The notes under the pieces were generated by a model, which was given only the letters and a program-made list of their open reading frames with translations, did no database searches and had not been told where the DNA came from. A DNA stretch of 11,553 nucleotides, from positions 1 to 11,553 of the forward strand of contig WQVS01000041.1 of NCBI GenBank assembly GCA_009785705.1, given 5' to 3'. Numbering within the stretch: position 1 is the stretch's first letter; each line of letters starts with the position of its first letter. The translations under genes were made by a program, and so were the position numbers. The stretch is from Coriobacteriia bacterium (GTDB taxonomy: Bacteria; Actinomycetota; Coriobacteriia; WRKU01; WQUG01). This document shows, one piece after another, positions 7,329-11,553 of this stretch.

Positions 7329-8288
7329 ATGACTTCTGAAGCTGCATCCTATCAAAGACTTAGCCCAAAAGCTGCCCTGCAGCTTATGTCAGCACACACC
7401 TGGGTAGCTGCCATTGCTCCTGTTATTGTTGGGGGCACTTTGACCATCGGGCTTAGGGACTATACTCCTCTTGATTTGCTTACTCATAATTGGCTTGCTC
7501 TTCTCATAGGTGTGTTGATGTTGTTTACGGCTGTCCTAGCACAATCTGCAGTAAACACTCTAAATGACTACTACGACTTTAAATCAGGCACTGACACAGA
7601 AGAAAACTGCGTAGATACAACAGATGCAGCCATCATTTATCACAAGCTCAATCCCAAAACTGCTCGCAACTATGCCTTTGCCCTGATAGCCGCAGCAGCA
7701 ATAATTGGTTGCATAATTGCGGTCCTTACCTCCCCACTCATCCTGCTATTTGGTCTCGTCGGAGCTGCCACTCTTATACTGTATTCAGGCAGCAAGAAAT
7801 CCATTAGCTATCTGCCCATTGGCGAGATTGTCTCAGGCTTTGTGATGGGCGGAATCATTACCGTAGCGACTTACTTTGCCATGACAGGTCACATCAGTTG
7901 GGCTGCAGTACTGGGTTCGCTCCCCCCCATTATCACTATTGCGCTTATCATGCAGGTCAACAACACTTCCGACATCGAGCGCGACCGTGAAGCGGGACGT
8001 CGCACCCTACCCATCCTAATAGGGGCAAAACGGAGTGCTCCTATGATTGCCACTCTGCAAGTATTAGTTCTACTCTTTTGCGCACTATACTGTCTCTTCG
8101 TTGCCCCTCTGGGCATAGCAATAATTGTGCTTGCGGCCATTCTTAGCGTGAAGCGAATTCGCTTACTGTGGAGTGGGCCATACAGCGCAGAGAACCGTCC
8201 TGCCGTTATGAAGGCTGTTGTTGCTCAGGCAATCTTGGTTAATCTTGCCTTCGTTGTAGCTATTCTATTAGGGGCACACTTCGTATGA
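7329..8288 (+). CDS. menA: 1,4-dihydroxy-2-naphthoate polyprenyltransferase
   Basis: Integral membrane UbiA-family prenyltransferase that joins a polyprenyl diphosphate to 1,4-dihydroxy-2-naphthoate, giving demethylmenaquinone. 319 residues from the chosen ATG. Both Mg2+-diphosphate motifs are visible: NDYYDFKSGTD with Asp80, Asp83 and Asp89, and NNTSDIERDREAGRRTL with Asp215 and Asp219; they align with NDYGDAVKGSD and NNLRDINSDRENGKNTL of E. coli MenA. Several hydrophobic segments follow the family pattern. An in-frame ATG at 7275 would add 18 residues unlike MenA N-termini and lies inside the promoter candidate, so 7329 is preferred; neither start has a clear Shine-Dalgarno. Stop overlaps the menG start (ATGA), indicating an operon. 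The earlier men or futalosine-route genes are not in the window. Confidence 0.93.
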   Translation: MTSEAASYQRLSPKAALQLMSAHTWVAAIAPVIVGGTLTIGLRDYTPLDLLTHNWLALLIGVLMLFTAVLAQSAVNTLNDYYDFKSGTDTEENCVDTTDAAIIYHKLNPKTARNYAFALIAAAAIIGCIIAVLTSPLILLFGLVGAATLILYSGSKKSISYLPIGEIVSGFVMGGIITVATYFAMTGHISWAAVLGSLPPIITIALIMQVNNTSDIERDREAGRRTLPILIGAKRSAPMIATLQVLVLLFCALYCLFVAPLGIAIIVLAAILSVKRIRLLWSGPYSAENRPAVMKAVVAQAILVNLAFVVAILLGAHFV

Positions 8289-9052
8289 GGAAAGAAGAAA
8301 TACACACCAGCAGCAACGCGACACCTGTAACTGCGCATACAGCGACGCCTGAAGAAAAAACGGCACGCGCCTATGAGATATTCCAGAAGATTAGCACCGA
8401 CTATGACCGAGTCAATGACGCAATCAGCTTTGGCCAACACCGTGCCTGGAAGAAAAATATGGTTCGCAGGATTGTCGCGCAGCAGCCAAAGAATGTACTA
8501 GACATCGCCAGCGGAACGGGCGACATTGCTATTGTTATCGCTCAGGAGCTACCTCAAACACGTATAATCGCTAGCGACTTTTCTCCCAATATGCTCGAAG
8601 TTGCCCGCAAAAGAATTGCGACTGCCGGCCTCAGCAACGCCGAAGTCGATGTACAAGACGCAACAAAGCTAGAGTATCCTAGTGAAAGCTTCGACGTGAG
8701 CTGTGTGTCCTTTGGGTTGCGCAACATGCCCGACTACAGCTTGACGATACGTGAGATGGTTCGTGTTTTACGACCTGGTGGTATGTTCTTCTGCCTTGAC
8801 TCTTCCTATCCAACGAACCCTCTAATTAAGCCCCTATTTCGCCTGTACTTCAAGTACATTATGCCCCTCATAGGCGGCATGATTTCACGCGCACCAGAAG
8901 AATATCGCTGGCTTAACGACTCAACAGAAGTCTTCCTCTCAAAAGAGGAACTGGCAACCCTCATGAAAGAAGGGGGTCTACAGGACGTAGGTTTCAAAAG
9001 CTTTATGTTTGGCGGATCTGCTCTACACTTCGGAACAAAAGCATCCCAATAA
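8285..9052 (+). CDS. menG: Demethylmenaquinone C-methyltransferase
   Basis: SAM-dependent class I methyltransferase of the MenG/UbiE family; methylates demethylmenaquinone to menaquinone, the last step of the pathway. 255 residues. Seen: the family N-terminal signature FQKISTDYDRVNDAISFGQH (33-52), the SAM-binding motif I LDIASGTGD (72-80), the acidic residue Asp98 in ASDFS at the end of strand 2, SFGLRNMPDY (142-151), the RVLRPGG element (160-166) and EYRWLNDSTEVF (206-217). A charged Thr/Ala-rich leader of about 24 residues precedes the family core. ATG overlaps the menA stop by four bases (8285-8288), with AGGGG ten bases upstream inside menA, so translation is likely coupled. Since MenA is the partner, naphthoquinone and not ubiquinone is the expected substrate. 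A two-way terminator begins right after the stop. Confidence 0.94.
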   Translation: MRKEEIHTSSNATPVTAHTATPEEKTARAYEIFQKISTDYDRVNDAISFGQHRAWKKNMVRRIVAQQPKNVLDIASGTGDIAIVIAQELPQTRIIASDFSPNMLEVARKRIATAGLSNAEVDVQDATKLEYPSESFDVSCVSFGLRNMPDYSLTIREMVRVLRPGGMFFCLDSSYPTNPLIKPLFRLYFKYIMPLIGGMISRAPEEYRWLNDSTEVFLSKEELATLMKEGGLQDVGFKSFMFGGSALHFGTKASQ

Positions 9053-9084
9053 AATAGTGCCAAGCACATTGGCCTGGCACTATT
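9053..9084. terminator. Two-way terminator between menG and the second lipoprotein gene
   Basis: Arms 9053-9062 (AATAGTGCCA) and 9075-9084 (TGGCACTATT) form a 10-bp stem with a 12-nt loop, which can also fold GCCAA/TTGGC inside. On the minus strand it is followed by TTTTATT, so it ends the lipoprotein transcript well; on the plus strand it ends menA-menG but has no real T-run after it. The genes converge on it. Confidence 0.75.
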
Positions 9085-9160
9085 AAAGTGTCTATCTGAT
9101 AAAGTTCTGCGACGATTTTATCGCACGCAAGCTTAAAGATTAAGCATCTTAGCGAGAATC

Positions 9161-10171
9161 CTATGGCTGAAACACCAAGTCATCATAGCCAACATCTACG
9201 GTCAGATAGCCCTTGTCTCTCATCCACTCTAGAACATCATTCCAATGTTCTGCGCTTGGAATCTGAGATAGCGGATACTCTGGCACAGGATAGCTGTCGC
9301 GCAGTGGCTCTGGCAGATTTGCTGCCTCGATAAGCAGTTCACGATAAGCATCAGGAGTGGCATTAATCATTCCAACAGCGTTGTCCCATTCTGCAAGTAC
9401 AGCCTCAACAGCTGCAGTTGCAGCCTCAGCAGTGGTCGCCTCGCCTACTACAGGGTTCCCATCAAGAAAGTCCTGGCTCAAAGCTAATACTGTTGAAGTG
9501 ATTCCGCGCGCTTCATCACGGTCAAGAAGCACTGTTGCGCCCTCTTGTTCTGCAAGAGCAAGCAGTGTCCAAGGCAGTCCAGCGGCATCTACATTACCTT
9601 CCATAAGCATTTGGTAGCGTGTAGAAAGACTAGGAATGATTTCATACTCAATGTCATCTGAATCTACACCAGCAGCAGTAAGTGCTTTGTAGGCGGTATA
9701 TTCGATTACCGTTGGAGTAGAAATTGCTACAGGAACACCTGCGAGTTCCTCTAGAGACTCAATGCTCGTGTCTGCACCAACGACAATACCAGCAGGGGCG
9801 CCTTGCATAGTGGTGATTGCTCGTACAGGAGTCCCACCTTCATAAAGAAGTGTTGCCACTACCATGTCAGTCATCATGCCGTCAATTTCACCTGCAGTAA
9901 TAGCAGCAAGCTGGTCTTGTCCTGACTGAAAGGGAATAATCTCAACATCTAGCCCAGCATCAGCAAGAAGTCCTTCTTCCAGGGCAACCCACAGGGGCAG
10001 CAAGTCATCAGTAGACAAGGTTCCAATTCTCATTGCTGGCAAAGCTAGCTCTTCTTCATAAAAGCCATTCATGTCTGGATATGGCTCCTCCTCATCACTA
10101 CAACCAACAACTGCAAAGGTCATCAGCCCCAGGCAAAGTAGTGAAAGCAAAAATATACGTGCTTTTTTCAT
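9161..10171 (-). CDS. ABC-transporter substrate-binding lipoprotein, NMT1/SsuA-like (copy 2)
   Basis: Predicted solute-binding lipoprotein of 336 residues, paralogue of the protein at 6148-7137. Signal peptide MKKAR, hydrophobic run, lipobox VVGC with Cys24 lipidated at the same position as copy 1, then an acidic linker. Shared blocks with copy 1: TDDLLPLWVALEEG and AGLDVEIIPF in lobe one, GLPWTL in lobe two, the DILEW/DVLEW-type segment, and a C-terminus of the form Tyr-(Glu/Asp)-Asp-x-x-(Trp/Phe)-x-Pro. Differences in lobe one (GMMTDMVVATLL here, GASLGMLSVSQL there) suggest that the two bind related but not identical ligands. Start ATG at 10171 has a strong AAAGGAG seven bases upstream. As with copy 1 no permease or ATPase is adjacent. 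Transcription probably ends at the hairpin 9053-9084. Confidence 0.86.
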   Translation of the reverse strand: MKKARIFLLSLLCLGLMTFAVVGCSDEEEPYPDMNGFYEEELALPAMRIGTLSTDDLLPLWVALEEGLLADAGLDVEIIPFQSGQDQLAAITAGEIDGMMTDMVVATLLYEGGTPVRAITTMQGAPAGIVVGADTSIESLEELAGVPVAISTPTVIEYTAYKALTAAGVDSDDIEYEIIPSLSTRYQMLMEGNVDAAGLPWTLLALAEQEGATVLLDRDEARGITSTVLALSQDFLDGNPVVGEATTAEAATAAVEAVLAEWDNAVGMINATPDAYRELLIEAANLPEPLRDSYPVPEYPLSQIPSAEHWNDVLEWMRDKGYLTVDVGYDDLVFQP

Positions 10172-10193
10172 GCGGTCTCTCCTTTTTCTTACT

Positions 10194-10230
10194 CGTCTTC
10201 AATGCTTCTATACATCTAACAGATTTCTCT
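10194..10230 (-). promoter_or_regulatory. Weak promoter candidate for the second lipoprotein gene
   Basis: Minus strand upstream of 10171 has TATAGA as a possible -10 and GCAACA as a possible -35 at 17 bp. The match is poor in the -35. It is the only candidate in the short gap between the isocitrate dehydrogenase terminator and this gene. Confidence 0.3.
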
Positions 10231-10239
10231 GTTGCACAC

Positions 10240-10268
10240 AAAGAAAGCCCCAGCACAAAGGCTGGGGC
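10240..10268 (-). terminator. Rho-independent terminator of isocitrate dehydrogenase
   Basis: GC-rich 8-bp stem, arms 10247-10254 (GCCCCAGC) and 10261-10268 (GCTGGGGC), 6-nt loop, followed on the minus strand by TTTCTTTG. It lies 13 bases past the stop codon and separates this operon from the lipoprotein gene downstream. Confidence 0.88.
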
Positions 10269-10281
10269 ACTAATTTTCTTG

Positions 10282-11397
10282 TTAGTTTTGTAGTTTCGCT
10301 ACGATAGCAGCGGCGTATTCCTTGGTACCGGAAGATCCATCCGTAGTACCTTCTCTCATGCGCATGAGGTCATAAGTTATTACCTTGCCCTCTTCTATCA
10401 CCTCTGCGATAGCTTTATGCACGCGCTCTGCTGCACACTGCTCACCAAGGTGGCGCAGCATCATTACTGCAGAAAGAATCAGAGCAGTAGGGTTTGAAAG
10501 ATTCTGCCCAGCATAGGAAGGTGCGCTACCATGCACAGGCTCAAAGAGCGCGCAGTCATCTCCAATATTTGCGCCAGGAGCTAGACCGAGTCCACCCACA
10601 AGTCCAGCGCAAAGGTCTGACACAATGTCGCCAAAGAGATTAGGGCACACCAGTACGTCAAAACGTTCTGGATTAGTAACAAGTCTTGTACAGGCAAAAT
10701 CTACAATAAGATCGTCTACTTCGATTTCTGGCGCGATTTCTGCATACTCTGCAGCTACTTCACGACAGACCTTCAAGTAAAGACCATCGGTATGCTTCAT
10801 GATGTTTGCCTTATGGATAATAGTCACTTTTTTGCGACCATTGGCAACAGCATAGTCCATAGCTGCCTTCATGATACGACGGGTACCAAAGACGCTGATA
10901 GGCTTAAGAGAAAGACCTGCATCCTCGCGAATGGTTCCAGCACCCATTTCCTCTACAATTTCTGCAATGCGACGTACACCCTCACTGCCCTTTTCAAACT
11001 CAATACCCGCATAGAGGTCTTCTGTGTTTTCGCGGAACAAGACAATGTCTACACCATCATAGCGTGCACCTGTACCATGGAAGGACTGTGCGGGACGAAT
11101 GTTAGTGTAAAGGTCTAGTTCTTTACGCAGAGTCACATTAAGTGACCTAAAGCCGTGTCCAATGGGGGTAGTCAGTGGTCCCTTTAGAGCAACTTTGTTG
11201 CGGCGAATAGACTCAAGCACTGATTCAGGCAATAGTTCACCTGTGGCCTCTAGAGCCGCTTCGCCTGCTTGCTGGACTTCCCAGTCAATGCTTACGCCAG
11301 ATGCTTCGATAACTGACTTCATCGCTTCGGTAATTTCTGGACCAATGCCATCCCCTGGAATCAGGGTTACTTTGTGGGTCTTGTTAGCAGTCGTCAT
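10282..11397 (-). CDS. icd: Isocitrate dehydrogenase (NAD(P)-dependent, short form)
   Basis: Cytoplasmic oxidative decarboxylation of isocitrate to 2-oxoglutarate. 371 residues, the size of the NAD-type/isopropylmalate dehydrogenase branch and shorter than E. coli Icd (416). Substrate site: RSLNVTLRK with Ser85, Asn87 and Arg91, Arg101, Arg122, Tyr129 in FRENTEDLYAGIE, Lys196 in HKANIMK, and metal-binding Asp233, Asp257 and Asp261. The Ser-x-Asn-x-x-x-Arg loop favours isocitrate over 3-isopropylmalate, so LeuB is less likely. Cofactor region: HGSAPSYAGQ has Ser294-Tyr295 where E. coli has the NADP residues Lys344-Tyr345; Tyr342 and Arg346 match Tyr391 and Arg395. Cofactor use is therefore uncertain. 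ATG at 11397 lies nine bases after the stop of the preceding gene, with AGGAG in that gene's end as ribosome site, so the two are co-transcribed. Ends at a good terminator. Confidence 0.9.
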   Translation of the reverse strand: MTTANKTHKVTLIPGDGIGPEITEAMKSVIEASGVSIDWEVQQAGEAALEATGELLPESVLESIRRNKVALKGPLTTPIGHGFRSLNVTLRKELDLYTNIRPAQSFHGTGARYDGVDIVLFRENTEDLYAGIEFEKGSEGVRRIAEIVEEMGAGTIREDAGLSLKPISVFGTRRIMKAAMDYAVANGRKKVTIIHKANIMKHTDGLYLKVCREVAAEYAEIAPEIEVDDLIVDFACTRLVTNPERFDVLVCPNLFGDIVSDLCAGLVGGLGLAPGANIGDDCALFEPVHGSAPSYAGQNLSNPTALILSAVMMLRHLGEQCAAERVHKAIAEVIEEGKVITYDLMRMREGTTDGSSGTKEYAAAIVAKLQN

Positions 11398-11406
11398 ATT
11401 GTGGAC

Positions 11407-11553
11407 TTACTCCTCTTCCTCATCTTCACTCTCAGCAGCAGCCTTAGCAGCCTCTTTTGCAGCTGATGCCGCTTCTGCCTTGTCTTCATTTTCTTTATTG
11501 ATGCGCTCTAGTACTTCAGGCGCAAAAGTTGCGATTGTCTCTGCCTTCTTGCG
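11407..11553 (-). CDS. 3' end of an unidentified gene with a Lys/Glu/Ala-rich C-terminal tail
   Basis: The last 48 codons and TAA stop of a minus-strand gene whose start lies beyond the window. The visible part begins RKKAETIATFAPEVLERINK, then turns into a low-complexity Ala/Lys/Glu stretch and ends ESEDEEEE. The tail looks helical, then strongly acidic; no family could be recognised from it. The gene is directly upstream of isocitrate dehydrogenase, nine bases apart on the same strand, so it belongs to the same operon and may be metabolically linked, for instance another enzyme around citrate. That is a guess from position only. Confidence 0.75.
   Translation of the reverse strand, partial: RKKAETIATFAPEVLERINKENEDKAEAASAAKEAAKAAAESEDEEEE

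Noticed and set aside
9131..9145. Small hairpin GCTTAA-AGA-TTAAGC after the second lipoprotein gene
   Set aside because: AT-rich 6-bp stem without a T-run; the stronger terminator at 9053-9084 explains the end of transcription.
6148..10171. Lipoproteins as MqnA/MqnD-type menaquinone (futalosine route) enzymes, which share a binding-protein fold
   Set aside because: Both have clear lipoprotein signal peptides with Cys24, so they act outside the cytoplasm, whereas MqnA and MqnD are cytoplasmic enzymes.
10282..11397. 3-isopropylmalate dehydrogenase (LeuB) as the identity
   Set aside because: The Ser-Leu-Asn loop before LRK and the FRENTEDLYAGIE segment fit isocitrate dehydrogenase; no leuA, leuC or leuD sequence is visible nearby, though only 48 codons of the upstream gene can be read.

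Overview
This window looks like part of the chromosome of a Coriobacteriia-type actinobacterium of moderate GC (mid-to-high 40s percent by eye). The evidence is protein-level. The RNA polymerase beta' subunit carries the actinobacterial kind of N-terminal helical insertion ending in YFTGGMGAE. The beta subunit has an actinobacterial-style C-terminal continuation, but much longer. Menaquinone genes (menA-menG) and lipoprotein genes fit an anaerobic or facultative, menaquinone-using member such as the Eggerthellaceae side of the class. The genus cannot be fixed from this window.

Layout. Positions 1-5866 hold rpoB-rpoC on the minus strand. rpoC is cut by the window edge after 688 codons; rpoB is complete (1266 codons, GTG start). 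They are one base apart. Upstream of rpoB (5867-6147) lie a near-consensus promoter, a second extended -10 promoter candidate and a strong terminator belonging to the gene behind it. Then come a minus-strand substrate-binding lipoprotein gene (6148-7137); a plus-strand menA-menG pair with an ATGA overlap (7329-9052); a two-way terminator (9053-9084); a second, paralogous minus-strand substrate-binding lipoprotein gene (9161-10171); an isocitrate dehydrogenase gene with its terminator (10240-11397, minus); and the 3' end of an unidentified minus-strand gene with a Lys/Glu/Ala-rich tail (11407-11553).

How the genes work together. rpoB and rpoC make the two large subunits of RNA polymerase. menA and menG do the last two steps of menaquinone synthesis: prenylation of 1,4-dihydroxy-2-naphthoate, then ring C-methylation. 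The two lipoproteins are of the NMT1/SsuA-like periplasmic-binding fold and have no permease or ATPase beside them here; their position on both sides of menA-menG is the most suggestive functional link in the window. Isocitrate dehydrogenase supplies 2-oxoglutarate and reduced nicotinamide cofactor, and appears to be co-transcribed with the unidentified upstream gene.

Most of the window is housekeeping. I do not see a mobile element, CRISPR array, tRNA/rRNA or defence system. The points most worth a second look are the 9-bp inverted repeat that exactly brackets the rpoB core promoter, the paralogous lipoproteins around menA-menG, the 161-residue acidic RpoB tail, the altered rifampicin-pocket/fork-loop-2 sequence of RpoB, and the mixed cofactor signature of the isocitrate dehydrogenase.
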